Shown in pieces: positions 45,608 to 58,605 of a stretch of DNA of 64,000 nt. A program made the translations under genes and the position numbers. The notes beneath the pieces were generated by a model, which had not been told where the DNA came from, made no database searches, and was given only the letters and a program-made list of their open reading frames with translations. Every line of letters begins with the position of its first letter. The first letter of the stretch is position 1. This stretch comes from Gigaspora margarita (taxonomy: Eukaryota; Glomeromycota; Glomeromycetes; Diversisporales; Gigasporaceae), in contig WTPW01002109.1 in the NCBI GenBank assembly GCA_009809945.1, positions 12,026 to 76,025 of the forward strand. The letters run 5' to 3'.

Positions 45608-45640
45608 CTAGCTTGTCTCGCGTTGCTTATGCAACACTTT
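45608..45640 (-). mobile_element. Helitron 3' terminus
   Basis: On the minus strand the sequence reads GTTGCATAAGCAAC (hairpin, 45622-45635), then GCGAGACAAG and CTAG (45608-45611), followed by T. A GC-richer hairpin about ten bases before a terminal CTAG, inserted next to T, is the standard Helitron 3' end (family knowledge). The 5' TC end should lie at higher coordinates and was not located, and no Rep/helicase frame is visible, so it may be non-autonomous. Confidence 0.55.
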
Positions 45641-46169
45641 TAGGTACTTGTACTCATTGACTAAATCTCAATGAATAAAAATAATTAAAAATTTACCAAC
45701 CAAGAATTGTGCAAAAGGTATTAAGTTGTTCATATTTTTTAGTTGGTATCTTATTTAGGTAGTCACATATTTACTTCAATTACTTACAAATAATAATTTA
45801 TAAATTATTGCAAAATTCTGTGAATATTGCAATTAAAAAAAAAGAAGAAATGAAATTATTTAATTAATAGATTATTAATTTTTTAAACTACTTCGATACC
45901 ATGATATAAAATTTAATCAGGAGTAGCTTTAAGAAATCAGAGATTACCAACCTTTTTATTGATTTCTTTTTGAGAGCTTGTCAATGAAGTGACAAATTAA
46001 TCATTATTGTGAGATCAAATGACTTTATTGGACAAAATGTCCAATCTGCTATTTTAGCCTTTATAAGATTTTTATTTATTGTTATACTATTGATCTGTTG
46101 GTATCATGTTTGATTGTATGTATTTTCTTGTTTATACTATTTAAATTGAGTTATTCGAGTGATTTTTGG

Positions 46170-47101
46170 AATCAAGTTACTATGGTAATTAGAAAATAAG
46201 TGACCAAACAAATTGGGTAACTGTAGTATATGATTGAGTTAATTTGAATTAGAATTATCATAGTTTCTATTAAGATTTGCTGCAAAAATTCTGCCTAAAA
46301 ACTTACTTGCTAATGCAAAACACAGAGGTTAAGTTTATAATAAAATTATCTAATTTATATCATAAGTTACTTAAAAAATTTTGTAATAACACTATGTAAT
46401 TAAGGTTGGTTTAGTTTGCATCAAAATAATTGTGATTTTTATTATGAGTTATTATAAAATGGTATGTTATAGAACTTACTGATTATTTCAGTAATATAAG
46501 GTTGAGTTGGTTTGTATTAGAATTATTATACTTTCTATCATAAGCTACTATAAAAAATTTTCTACTACTGCAGTATACAGTGGTTGAGCTAGTTTGCATT
46601 AAAATTATTATTAAGTTACTATAAAAATTTTGTTACAAATTTACTGCTACTTTGGACCACAATATATAATTAGGTCAAATTAGTTTGTAATTTCTGCTAT
46701 AAGTTAAAAAATTCATCTACAGAATCCTATTATGGTGACTACAGCATGCAGTTAAGGTTGAGTCAGTTTGTATCGAAATTATCATGATTTATATTAGTTT
46801 AGATCGAGTTAGTTTGTATTAGAACTATATTAATTGCAACTGTTGAGCTACTTAAAAAAATTATTGCAAAATTTACTTACCATTCCAATGACCATAGTAT
46901 GCATTTAAAGTTGAGTTGTTTTGCATTAGAAGTATTGTAAAATTTGTAATAGTACATTCTTGTTATTTTATATTCACAGTATGTAATTAAGATTGAATTA
47001 ATTTGCATTGAAATTATTGTATTTTTATATAATTTTTATATAAGCTAAAATTGAGGTAGTTTGTATCAAAAAGAGTTACTAAAAAATTCTGTTATAGGAT
47101 T
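46170..47101 (+). repeat. Satellite-like array, left part
   Basis: Units of about 100 bp with GTTGAGTTGGTTTGTATTAG, ATTATCATAGTTTCTATTA, AGTTACTATAAAAATTTTGT and ACTTACTTGCTATTC-type words, diverged by substitutions and small deletions. The array is split by the LINE at 47102-55043 and continues from 55044. Confidence 0.75.
47086..47101. repeat. 16-bp target-site duplication of the LINE (left)
   Basis: ATTCTGTTATAGGATT is repeated exactly at 55044-55059. It is part of a satellite unit. Confidence 0.85.
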
Positions 47102-47366
47102 TTTTTTTTTAAAAGCGAGGTCGTGTCTCAGATCCTTTATTAGATTGTCATAATTCTATTACATTGTAGTATGTTATGATTTTTCTAATCGATGGGAGTA
47201 ATGAGACTAAAGCTAAGTGAAGCTATACTAGCTATGCTATTTACTTTTAACCTAAACTTTGACTAAGAAAGGTCACGACCTATCTAGTATTTGTATGCTA
47301 TATTAATGGGTGATGAATTAAATGATATGAAATTATCTAACCATTGCTTGTATATACATTGTTCTC

Positions 47367-50300
47367 TTATATCATTGTTCGGTCACAGTGGTTGGCCACT
47401 TGATTTATCGTTGTTGGTTGTCTTCTAACTTGGTTCATAGGAGATTTCAGCGCATCTTGGCTTCCAAATTTTGTTTTTAATTGCCCTGGTGATATAATGG
47501 TAGAGGTAGATGGTAGGGTCCTTTGTTCCATCTGACTTGTTCCCTTGGGTAGTTTGCATGTTTTGTGGATTATTGCTATAGGAGTTGGCTTCTGGCACGT
47601 GATGTATATTGTCATGAGTTTGTTCGTGAGTTCTGCTGTGTCAATCGAGGTTAGTCCATATTTCCTGGTCATACGGTTAACCACTTTCTCGATAATGGTT
47701 TGTATGCTTGTCCCGTTTTTGCTATATGTTAACACATGCGTGAAGCTTTCATTGTAACCTTTGCACCTGTGATAGGTCAGGGATGGGTACTTATCTGGGT
47801 GCCTTTTGTGCAGGTTTTGCATGGTCAGTATTTCGTCCATAATGATTTTTATTTTGAAGCTTCTCATATTCGATTGTGAGGGGCGGGTAATCCTACTTAG
47901 TGGTGCATTGTGGTAATTAAAAGTTTGAATGTCTGTTCCCAGTTATCATGATAGGCTGTATGTTCCATGAACCTATCCTATTAAGATTGTGCCATTTCGT
48001 CATTATTTTTGCATTCTGTATGTGTCTTAGGAGTCTTCTTGGGTTATGTGGGAAGATATGGTTATGTAATTTTGGGGTGTATGTTGCACGTAGAATTTAT
48101 TTGGTTGCCAACTCCACTGGGGTTGCACCGGTCAGGGGTTCCACCTTTGGTGCCATGCCTTCTGAGATGCGTACGCAGAGGTTTTTCCTTTGAATGATTG
48201 TTTTCATCGCTAGTAGGTACGTATAGAGGTGCTAAGTGTTGGTTTGTTCGATTTTATATTGTGGTAAGTTCACTATTCTGCGTAGGAGTTTTGCTATCTG
48301 TATATCCTCTGTTATAAGGTCGAGTTTAGTTCCGTATGGTACCGCTATAAGCAGTGTGATTGCACTTGTTACTGCGATCTTCATTAGAGTAGGCCATGAG
48401 GTGTTCCTGATATAGAAGAAATAATCCCCCTCTGGTTTTATGATTTCCCATGATGCTGTTGGAGTTGGTACTCTTTTGTATATATGTAGCAAGGCTGTGA
48501 TCGCCCTTCTATGTCCGAATACTCTTTGGTGGACTTCCCATAATTTGTTTTCATGTGGTACCGCTGATATTAGATCTTTTACCAATTGATCTTTGTATAT
48601 GGTGTATGTGCCTTGGTAATCAGTTCTGCTTGCTTTTATGGGTAGTTTATAGGTTACTGCTACTACAAGATCATTCCTGTTTGCGTGTATTTTCTTTTTT
48701 CTGCTAACCTGCACCCTGATTAGTTGTGATTTCTTACATATTAATGAGCATTTGTTATCGTGTTTCTTATTTAGAAAGCATCCCTCACATTTGATAAGCG
48801 TGTTTGGGTTTAATGGCCTGTTTTGCCAATGTCTAACTATGTATTGCTCTTCTTTTGTCCCTTGTTTTCTTATATAACTAACTTTCTAGTATTGACTATG
48901 TAGCATCGAGAATACCCACCCTGACACCTTTTCTTTGTCCATTTGTAGTGCTACGAAAGGGTTGGGCTTGACCAAGGATTCTTGTATTTGTTGTGATGCT
49001 GCTATTTCGTTACCAACTATCTCTATCCACCCTGGTTGACAGCCTCTCAGTATTTTCTGAATACAGTGGTGTATCTCCTGCCACGTTAATGTCTTTGAGT
49101 GGTCTAGATTCGTGAGTTGCTCTATATAATATATTTTGTGTCTATTTAGCTTTTCTTTTAGGCTGTGTGCTTGTTTTAGGTTGATTAGTAGGTTGTTTAT
49201 TGATGAGCCAACTGTGGTCTGTAGGATTGACTATCTAATGTTTTCATTATGGAGAGTTAAGGCGTTTCTGTGCATTGCCATAATAATTCTTGCTGTTGTC
49301 GTAACTTGTTCTCTTGGTGTGAAGACTGGATGATCTTCCAATATAGATCGATTTGTAGTAGCATTCTGTTGCAGCTGTTGTAGTCTAATTCTGAGGGTGG
49401 AGGTTCTAAAGAGTGAGTGGTTGACTAGTTTGATAAAATTTGATGTATGTTGTAATGCTTGGATGTCGTCTGCTTTTTTGAGTTCTACTATTAAATGGTA
49501 ATGCATGGTCATGTCATGCATGGTAGAGGCGAAGCCAGCTTTGTATTTCGTGAGGTTGGTATATTTCTGTATAATCTGATCGCACAAGGTCTTTGAGAGA
49601 TATGTGTTCTGGGTCCTATAGGCAAGTCTGGTAAGAATTACAGCATTAGTTATGTACACCATTTGTTTGTTAGTAATTTTTGCTTGTCTTAACTCCTTTA
49701 TTGCCTGGTCGATTTCCTGGGTGATGAACTTGTGGGTCGCTTTGTGGGACTTGGTTCTAGTGAACCAGCAGCCCAGAAATCGGAATGCCTGGTTGTGTAG
49801 TAGGTTCTTTATGATTGTCTCATTGGAGGTGATGTGTGAGTCAGGTTCTTTTGTGCTATTTGTGATTAGGGTTGATTTTGTAGGGTTGGTGCGAATTTGT
49901 GTCATGTTGAAGAATGATTCTGCAGTGTGTAAAATGCTGTATAGTTCTTCTTTTGTTTTCACAATCCAGATTGTGTCATCCATAAATGCAGAACATAAGA
50001 AGTGTGATTCAGCAGTAGTTTCAGATGTGGATGTAGTGGTTGACATTTCGTATCCTTTGTATTGTGTCACAATTTTGTCAATCAACAGATTGTAATAGAG
50101 TCGCCAGAGAAGGGGGTGATGGTCTCACCTTGGTCGATCCTATTGTTCACCTTGTATGGTTTAGTCAGGCCTTGACTAGTTATTACCGTATTAGTTCTAG
50201 ATATAAAGATGTCAGTAATAATGTTTGCTATTTTGTGTAGGATTTTGATTCTTAGCATGGCTTTTTGTAGCAGTAGTATATGTACTGAATCATAGGCTTT

Positions 50301-52330
50301 CGACATATCTTGTGCCAAAAGCCAGAATTCTTTATCATGAAGCTGTGCATCCTCAAGTATGTGTGTGATAGTATTTATAGAATATATCATGGAGGTTTGT
50401 GGTAGTAATACATGATTGTGTGGTGACAGTATTTTGTGTTTGGTCATTACATTGCTGAGTCGATCAGTTAGTACCTTTGTAAATATTTTCTGTGTATGTT
50501 CAATCAGCGTAATGGGTCTGGTATTAGACAAGTGTCCTGAGAAAATAGGTTTTTTTGAAATAGGGTAAATCTTACTCTGTTTTCTCATTTTAGAGACCTG
50601 TGTCAATGTTAGGCAGCCATTGAAGATTTCTCCCAGTATTTTTAATGCCCTGATGGGTAGATGTTTTAACATTTCGTTTGATACTAGTTCGGGGCCTGGG
50701 GCCTTCCCGTTTGGTGCATGGTTAATGGTCTCTGTTATTTCCTCTATTGATATTTGTTTTGTAGCCTCCTCATACCATTCTGCTTTGATGTCATCTTTGG
50801 GCTAATAATCACTCTCCCATTCTTGCCACGTGGTCATATTTGGTTCTTTCTTCTGTATCCATCTTTCAAAGTGGTTTGCCACTCCCGCTTTGATTTCTGC
50901 AGGATCTGTTATCAGATGTCTCCCTTTTTTATGTTCGGTAGGTCAACATGGTCTGTGTGCCTTTTGTGAATACTATCGATCATGATTGTAGTATTGTCTG
51001 TGAAGTTGCTATATCTCTTTTCAATATAGTGGTTTATTCTATCCCTATGTTTGTTGTTGTTTTTGAAATTACGGGCCTGCCAAATGGCCTTTCTATTTTG
51101 TTTTAGTGCCGTTATTAGTACCTGGTACTTGTGTGCGAATAGGTCCTGTTCTTCTACTAACGTTATATTGTATTGGGCCAACCTGTTAATTGTTACGATG
51201 AGTTTATTCATTTCAGTGGTTAGGTGTTGCATGGAGAGCGGGAATAGTGTATGTAGTAAGATTCTAAGTAATTTATTTATGTCTGTCAGTGCCTGGTAGA
51301 GATTAGTTGCGGTCCTACTGAAGGCATGGAATCTTCTAGTTTGTTTATATATAAATAGAATGTGCTTTGTCGCTGCCTGTTTTATTATGAGATTGAAGTT
51401 GTGCCATTTCTTATTTAATGTCTTTTCATTAATGATAGGCAACTCTTTGTCCATAGTGCTGGCCTTAATCCTGTTGTGATCTCCTGAGTGAAATCCTCCC
51501 ATTTTGATTGGTCCATTTTGTGGTATAGGTAGACTTGCCATTTATTTTGCTTTGTTCTTGGAAGCTGTATGTTCAGGTTGTGATACCATATAATATTGAG
51601 GATTTTGTGGTCGCTTGCTGTCAAGAATTCTGGGCTGGTGATTGTGAGTAGGCTGCATTTTTGAGTCAGGTTGGCAGTTATCCGTATGTCATTGATCTGA
51701 CTACTTTTATTGCCCCTTTGCCATGTAGGTTCTGTGATCCGTGATAATCTATATTACTAATTACATTATGGTTGCGCATGAAGTGAAGCAGTGGTGTGGT
51801 AGTTTTACTCTCTTTGTTATGTAGGTTGTCGTTGAAATCTCCCATGACAATTAATTGGTGACTCTTTTTTTGTGCAGTTGTGATCCATTCAATAATTTTG
51901 TGCTGGCTTTAAGTGACAATTTTTGGTTGTTTGATGGTAGGTAGACTGAGATCACTCTGATTCTTGTATTTCTAGGGAGAGCAAAGTCTATTATTACTGC
52001 TATTGCAGGTATAGATTGAACATTTTGGATGTAGGGTTGTATAGAATTTTTTACAGCCAGTGCCGTCCCCATGCTTGTAGGGTTTTTATTTGCCTCTAGT
52101 TCTGTACAGTTTGCTGTAAATATTTTGAAGTAGAGGTTCTTGAGTTTGAGTTTTGTCATGTCACTTGCAGGTAGTTTTGTTTCGGTCATGCTTACTATGT
52201 GCATATTTTCTCTTGTGCAAAATTCTATTCATGTTTCTCATATAAGTTTATTGTTTAATCCTTGTACATTGTGTGTGGCAATGTTAAGTGAGTCACTTTG
52301 CTTAATCGGGTTATAGTTGTTATTTATGTA
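47367..52330 (-). pseudogene. LINE-A ORF2: endonuclease, reverse transcriptase, C-terminal region
   Basis: Reading down the minus strand: NIATHNVQGLNN (about 52290), then an in-frame TGA, SMTETK with the catalytic Glu (about 52190), VISVYLPSNNQ, and after a frame change IVMGDFND (about 51840). The RT starts with NGKAPGPELVSNEMLKHL (about 50700), followed by TRPITL, AQDMSKAYDSV (about 50300), RIDQGETITP, and, after a frameshift at about 50085, SAFMDDTIWIV (FxDD in place of YxDD, about 49975) and RFLGCWFT. Further on are IEIVGNEIAAS, resembling the end of an RNase H domain, a C-x2-C-x9-C-x3-C finger (CEGCF...CSLIC, about 48740-48790), and a 166-residue piece whose HRCKGYNE...HVLTYSK looks like a decayed Cys/His motif. 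At least three stops or frameshifts break it. RNase H identity is uncertain. Confidence 0.8.
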
Positions 52331-52688
52331 ATGTTCATTGTTTGTGTGTTCTGCAGTTGGCAGATTGTCGCTATTTTTAATACAAATCATTATATTTATA
52401 TATGCCCCAATTCAGACGGAGTTGGTCTGGTAATTCTAGTAGATAGGCAGATATTTTGTCGTATTCATACTTTTCACGCAACCATTCGAGTATTTTGTTA
52501 ATTCTGTTGTATTTGATAATAAGTATTTGCGGGGCTTCCTCTATCATTTTTATACTTTCCAGGAGAGTTTCTTTATCATTAGATAGTTGGGGTTTTTGCT
52601 CTTTTGGTGTTGGTTAGCGCCATTTTTTTTATGTTGATCCAGCTCAGGGGTATCTTGTGGAAGTAGTAGAATTTTCAGAGACATCTGG

Positions 52689-54990
52689 CTATGTTAACCA
52701 ATGTTTTGGCATTTGTGATTGGGATGACAAGGCCCATTCCTCTGGTAACTCTGGTCTATCCGTGTAGTTTATGTTTGTGTAAGTTATTGGGAGGGGTTCT
52801 GGTATGTGAAATTCCTCTTTTATTTCTTCGATGAATTGTTTACACATGATTTTTTCTATAATTGGGAATGTGTACTCATTCCTTAATTTGAGCTCTGCTA
52901 GCAACTCTGGTAGTTTCTGCTTAGGTCAGATATAGTCATTTGGGATTCTTTTAAATGTATAGTGCTTCCTAAGTATGTCTACCTGCTGTTGGAAATGTTA
53001 ACAATCTCTAGGGGTGAACAGAAAAAGGTGAGCTATCTCTGGGTTGAGCTCCTGTAGGGTCATCAGGAGTGCAGGTTTTGGTTTGGGTAAGTCAAAGTAT
53101 GGGGGAGGTGGCTTTTTAAAAGTGTAGTATTTTCTTACTGCAGCGCAATATTCCAGTAGGTCTTGCAAGTCTGGTACCGATATGATCAGAAAGATTCCTT
53201 TTAGTTCATTGCGCAGTTGGGACGGGTGTTCAGATAATAGTTCCTGAAGTATTGCGAAGTAACTATCATTCAGTTTTGAGAAGTTGAAGATGTATCTTAA
53301 TGCTGCAACTATGTGCCTGGTTTGGTGTCTATCTTCGATTAGTAATTCGAATGGTAGCATTTCTTTTATATCATATGTGAGATCGTCAGGTGACTTCAGT
53401 AGCGACTGTAACTTTTCTGATGTATTGATCTGATTTTGGCTCTTAATTCATCAAATCTAAAGCTGGGAGTGACTTTTGCGAATCCTATTAGGTGAAAGAT
53501 ATATTGTGTTAGCTCATGGGCATCCATGTTGAGCATTTCTATATTTGTGAGGTAGTCAATCGCTATTTTTTTCCTGAGCTTGAGGAAAATTTGGTCACAG
53601 TTTGTTTTGTTTGTCATCGGTATGTCATACATAATTTTATATCAGTCAATTGCCTTGTTCAGGAGGAACACAAAATCTTTCTGATATTGAGGTTGGGATG
53701 CATTTTGCCTAGTAAAAGTGCGAAAGAATGCCGTGTCTCTATATTTTAGCTTCAGCTGTATTGCCACCAGAATTGCATAGTTTGTGGGTATGCAAGAAAG
53801 TTTATGTTTAATGAGCTCTATTATTGAGGTTAGGCTGCTAAAGGCTTTTAGTATTGTATCATAATTCCATATTGTTGTGTCAAATTCCTCTTTTCTGAGG
53901 TCGATCTCCTTGTTGGTTACTTAGGTCCTAACGATATTGGGCCAGTCCATTGAGCATTCGGTCATTGTATTATTTCTTGATTGTTTTACGTTTGTCACAA
54001 CCAAGCTATAAAGTCAGTGTGGCACTTTGGTACTTTCTATTTTTGCATTGAATGCTGCGTCTGTGTCCATTACGTAGTTACTTATATTGTCAGTGTGGCT
54101 GGTCCTTTCATTCTCTGACTTCGGGGGCCCCGATCCCTGAGTTTTGAAGTTGAAAAAGATTGATTTGTCCATGAGCAGTGCTTGCCTATCCTGCTCAAGT
54201 GTGTTACTACCATCTATGATTATATCCCTGTTTTGTTCGTGTGTATCTTGGTTGACCAGTGTTGGAACCGGTTGTTGCAGCTGTAGTTGTGATTGCTCTT
54301 TGTCTTCTGGCATGTGCGTTTTGGTTATGTATGGGTTATCTTGTGAAAATTTAATGTTAGGGGGGTCAGTGCTTGTACTAGCTGCTATATTCTCCTTAAC
54401 CAGTTCAGTTCCTTTTTGGAATTGGTGTTTGATTAGACTGCTGCATTGTTATGTCTTGATTATCATAGGAGTCTATTGTGGGCGTAAGGACCAAATAAGG
54501 GTTATCGTGTGAGAATTTTATGTCCAGTAGATCTGTGCTATGGGAATTCGTAGATGGTGCATTTGCCTTTTCAGAAGGTGGTTCAGCGGTTTGATTTTTT
54601 GGCGTTCTGGCATTCCGTCATTTTGTGCTAAAGTTGTAGGGGCAGAAGGTAGTCCCGTTGGTAGCTTCATGGTGGGTTCGTCATCTAGAGATGCTTTGGC
54701 TTTCTTTGCTGTATGTTCTGGTAATCCGTCTAGGTCCATACCGTTAGTTGTCTGTGTATTTTGGTAGTTAGTGGTGGTATTTTCCTGTAGGTATCCATTG
54801 GTTGTGTTGCCGACATAGTCGGAAACAGGTCTAATAAAGTAGGTATGAGTGAAAGGCTTTGCTCCTGGTTCATCTAATATTGAGGCTTTAGGTGGGAGGC
54901 CAGTAGCGTTAAGTGTTGTTAGTGCAGTCACTAACTTATTTAATTAGTTAATCCTTGGTAGTAGTAGCCGGTGGTTTTTGATACTCTGTC
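52689..54990 (-). pseudogene. LINE-A ORF1-like region, broken
   Basis: Five minus-strand pieces (54931-54518, 54313-54014, 53632-53396, 53360-52998, 52904-52689) join end to end across frame changes and read as one protein-like stretch. The first part is rich in Thr, Asn, Gln and Pro (NYQNTQTTNGMDLDG, LPTGLPSAPTTL) and looks disordered. The second half is helical with MLPFELLIEDRHQTRHIVAA and FDLPKPKPALLMTLQELNP. I see no zinc knuckle or RRM. By position it is ORF1, expected to bind the element RNA, but no family is recognised. Short plus-strand frames over it are shadows. Confidence 0.6.
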
Positions 54991-55043
54991 CATTGTAGAT
55001 TTATATTTGTATAGTGATTTACGGATTTGCAGAAAGAGTTCAC

Positions 55044-56860
55044 ATTCTGTTATAGGATTATTTGCTATGGCTATAATATGTAGTTAAGATTGAGGTAGGT
55101 TGCATTTAATTATTGTAATTTTATCATAAGTTACTGTAAAAATACTGTTATAGAAATTACTTAATAACTATATTATATAGTTAAATTTGAGTTAGTTTGT
55201 ATCAGAAGTATCATAAAATCTATTGTATTACTATAAAACTTCTATTTTAAAATTTACTTGCTATTCTAGTAACACAAATGCAGTTAAGTTAGTTTGTATT
55301 TGAATTATTCTAACTTAACTATAAGAAATAAGATATTGTAAACAATTTCATTATATAACTTACTCAATAATGCAGCATATAGTAATAAGGTTGAGTTAAT
55401 TTATATTGAATTATTATGATTGTTATTATTAGTTACTATAAAAAAAATTATATTTTAAAACTTACTATTCTAGAAAGATGTGCTTGAAATCAAGTAATTT
55501 TGTCATTACTTCTACTATAAAAGAATTTGTTACAGAATTCACTATTCTTTTGATAACAGTATACAGTTTATTTTGTATTGAATTATCATAGTTAAGGTAA
55601 ATTAGTTTGAATTGGAATTATGGTAATCTCTGTAGAAAGTTACTGTGAAAAATTCAGTTACAAAACTTATTTCTATTCTTGTAACCACAGTTTGTGGTTA
55701 AGTTGAGTTAGTTTATATTAGAATTATTGTAATTCTATCATATAATGCTATAAAAGTTTTGTTATTGCACTTACTTGCTATTCAATGACCATGGTATGTA
55801 ATTAAAGTTTAATTTGCATTGAAATTATTATAACATTTATTGTGAGTTATTGAAAAATTGTTATAAAATTACTATTCAATTAATATATAGTTTGTATTGA
55901 ATTTATTGTAATTTTTTTTATATTTACTATAAAAAATTCTATTACAAACCTTACAACTCCAGTAACCATAGTGTGTAGTTAAGATTGAGTTAGCTTGCAT
56001 TGAATTATCATAATTTCAATATTACTGTAAAAATCCTGTTATAGAACTTTCTAACTGGAACTACAGTATGGGTTAAATTGAGTTGGTTTGCATTAAATTT
56101 ATAGTAACTTCTATAATGAGCCACTGTAAAAAATTTCAATAATGCATAGTATATAATTAAGGCTGAGTTAGTTTGCATAAAATTATCATAATTTCTATTA
56201 TATGTTATTGTAAAAAATCAGTTATATGACCTTCTAAATGTTATATAGTGATGAAAATTAAGTAAATTTGTATTGAAATTATCATCTTGCTATTCTGGTA
56301 ATTACAATATGTGGATAAAATCGAATTGGATTGCATAAGAATTATTGTGCTATTCTAGTATATAGTATAATTAAGGTTGAGTTTGTTGCATTGGATTTAT
56401 CATAGTTTCTTCATAGTTAAGATTGAGTTCGTTTGTAATAGAGTTATTGTAATTTCTATTGTGAGTTACCATAAAATTGTTATATAACCTACTTACTATT
56501 CTAATAACACTGTCTGTAAGTTAGTTTGTATTAGAATCATCATGTTTCTACTCTAAAATATGTGAAAATTCTGTCACAGAACTTGCTATTCTAGTGACTA
56601 TAGCATTTGGTTGTAACTATAAATTGCATTGAAATTATGATTTCTATTTTGAGTCATCAGTACTCACTTTTGCAGTGATCATAGTATGTGGTAAAATATT
56701 ATGTTACAAAACTTACTCGCTATTCCACTAATATATAATATGTAGTTAAGGTTGAGTTTGTTTGTATTGGAATTATTGTGATTTCTATTGTGTTACTGTG
56801 AAATTTTGTTACAGAACTTACTCATTATTCTGGTAACCACAATATATTGTTAAATAAACT
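55044..56860 (+). repeat. Satellite-like array, right part
   Basis: Resumes with the second copy of the 16-bp LINE duplication and continues for about 1.8 kb of ~100-bp units (GTAGTTAAGATTGAG, TTAGTTTGTATTRGAATTAT, CTTACTTGCTATTCTAGTAA). Units vary in length, and some are halves. No ORF. Confidence 0.75.
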
Positions 56861-57109
56861 GCTATGAACACAATTTGTTTTAAAAAATTCTTTTTTAATT
56901 ATTATAACATGATATTTACAATTTTATACATATATACATAGACAAATAATTAAAAGCAAATGTTGACCAGACAGAACAATATTGATCCACACTATGATAT
57001 AAGCAGAACATACCTTGATTTTAGTGTAATAGGTATCAAAAGAGCCACTCGATGCTTCTTTAATAGATAGTATAAAGATACTATTTTTTCAAAATGAAGC
57101 TATGTATTT

Positions 57110-57776
57110 NNNNNNNNNNNNNNNNNNNNNNNNNNNNNNNNNNNNNNNNNNNNNNNNNNNNNNNNNNNNNNNNNNNNNNNNNNNNNNNNNNNNNNNNNNN
57201 NNNNNNNNNNNNNNNNNNNNNNNNNNNNNNNNNNNNNNNNNNNNNNNNNNNNNNNNNNNNNNNNNNNNNNNNNNNNNNNNNNNNNNNNNNNNNNNNNNNN
57301 NNNNNNNNNNNNNNNNNNNNNNNNNNNNNNNNNNNNNNNNNNNNNNNNNNNNNNNNNNNNNNNNNNNNNNNNNNNNNNNNNNNNNNNNNNNNNNNNNNNN
57401 NNNNNNNNNNNNNNNNNNNNNNNNNNNNNNNNNNNNNNNNNNNNNNNNNNNNNNNNNNNNNNNNNNNNNNNNNNNNNNNNNNNNNNNNNNNNNNNNNNNN
57501 NNNNNNNNNNNNNNNNNNNNNNNNNNNNNNNNNNNNNNNNNNNNNNNNNNNNNNNNNNNNNNNNNNNNNNNNNNNNNNNNNNNNNNNNNNNNNNNNNNNN
57601 NNNNNNNNNNNNNNNNNNNNNNNNNNNNNNNNNNNNNNNNNNNNNNNNNNNNNNNNNNNNNNNNNNNNNNNNNNNNNNNNNNNNNNNNNNNNNNNNNNNN
57701 NNNNNNNNNNNNNNNNNNNNNNNNNNNNNNNNNNNNNNNNNNNNNNNNNNNNNNNNNNNNNNNNNNNNNNNNNNNN
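57110..57776. other. Assembly gap (undetermined bases)
   Basis: A run of N. Long apparent frames across it are meaningless. Confidence 0.99.
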
Positions 57777-58232
57777 ACAAACCCTCTTTTGCTTTTTTCT
57801 CTTTTTTTGTTAGCCAGCGACTTTTACTCTTTGTTTGTAACTGTTTAAATAGTTTAAAATTCATATATTATTAAAAAAATAAAAAAAAGATATATAACCA
57901 AAAAGAATTATAAAAATTCTGGATCAGCCTGAATCTTAAATCTGAAGAAGAAATAGTATAGAAGAATAAATATTAACCAGGAAATAAATATTTATTTAAG
58001 GCTCAGGATAATGTGATTTTAAGATATATTCAAGCCACCTTGCTCAAACTTTTTGGCAATTTCTCATTGGTACATATGCACATACTAGTACATTTATATT
58101 ATATTTATTTATTTAATGCTTATAGAATAAAACCTGTTTTAAGTGTAACAGGCATCAAAAACGTAGCTTTTAATGTTTTTGCATATAATACACCTTATAG
58201 TATGATATATTTTTTTTATCTATTGTGAAGCA

Positions 58233-58290
58233 ATTGTTTTAGTTCTTGCTCTTGCATTTGTATTTGTTCTTGCATTTACACTTGTTCTTA
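58233..58290 (+). repeat. CTTGCATTTGT-type short tandem repeat
   Basis: GTTCTTGCTCTTGCATTTGT, ATTTGTTCTTGCATTTACAC and TTGTTCTTAAAC follow each other. Confidence 0.6.
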
Positions 58291-58460
58291 AACTTGGGAC
58301 CGTTATACAAAATGCTTTACAATTCATGAAACATTTGATTGACTTTTTTTAGCTATTTTTTCACTCAAAACAGTTTGTAGATAATCAAATAAAAGAAGCA
58401 AATTTGGAAAATTCATGTTTCATGATTTTAAGAGAGTTGTTTAAAGTGTTAAAAAACATT

Positions 58461-58605
58461 GATATAAGCTTTATTTTGGTGCAATCACGTTAGAATAATT
58501 GATTACCAGTGGAATAGGCAGACATCAGTGCTCTGATATAAGCCTTATTTTGGCGTGACTATATTAGAATATTTTGATTGGCCAGTGGAACAGAGCGATA
58601 TTTGT
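58461..58605 (+). repeat. Two-unit ~85-bp tandem repeat
   Basis: GATATAAGCTTTATTTTGGT and GATATAAGCCTTATTTTGGC start the units. Both go on to TTAGAATA, GATTRCCAGTGGAAYAG or similar. Confidence 0.6.

Larger units (their letters stand above)
47102..55043 (-). mobile_element. Complete but frameshifted LINE (~7.9 kb), LINE-A
   Basis: The element is bounded by an exact 16-bp duplication and has a short poly-T (poly-A on its own strand) at 47102-47110, the expected 3' tail. On the minus strand an ORF1-like region is followed by an APE-type endonuclease, a reverse transcriptase and a cysteine-rich C-terminal region, the usual order of an APE-type non-LTR element. Its coding strand is rich in A and C and poor in G. 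GC is higher than in the host DNA. The clade was not determined; the second LINE at 59.7 kb shares GETITP, FKFLGCWFT-type and DMSKAYDSV motifs. Confidence 0.85.

Noticed and set aside
47545-54767. Many plus-strand frames between 47.5 and 54.8 kb
   Set aside because: They are antisense shadows of the minus-strand LINE coding regions.
57094-57864. Three long open frames across 57.1-57.9 kb
   Set aside because: They are translations of undetermined bases in the assembly gap.
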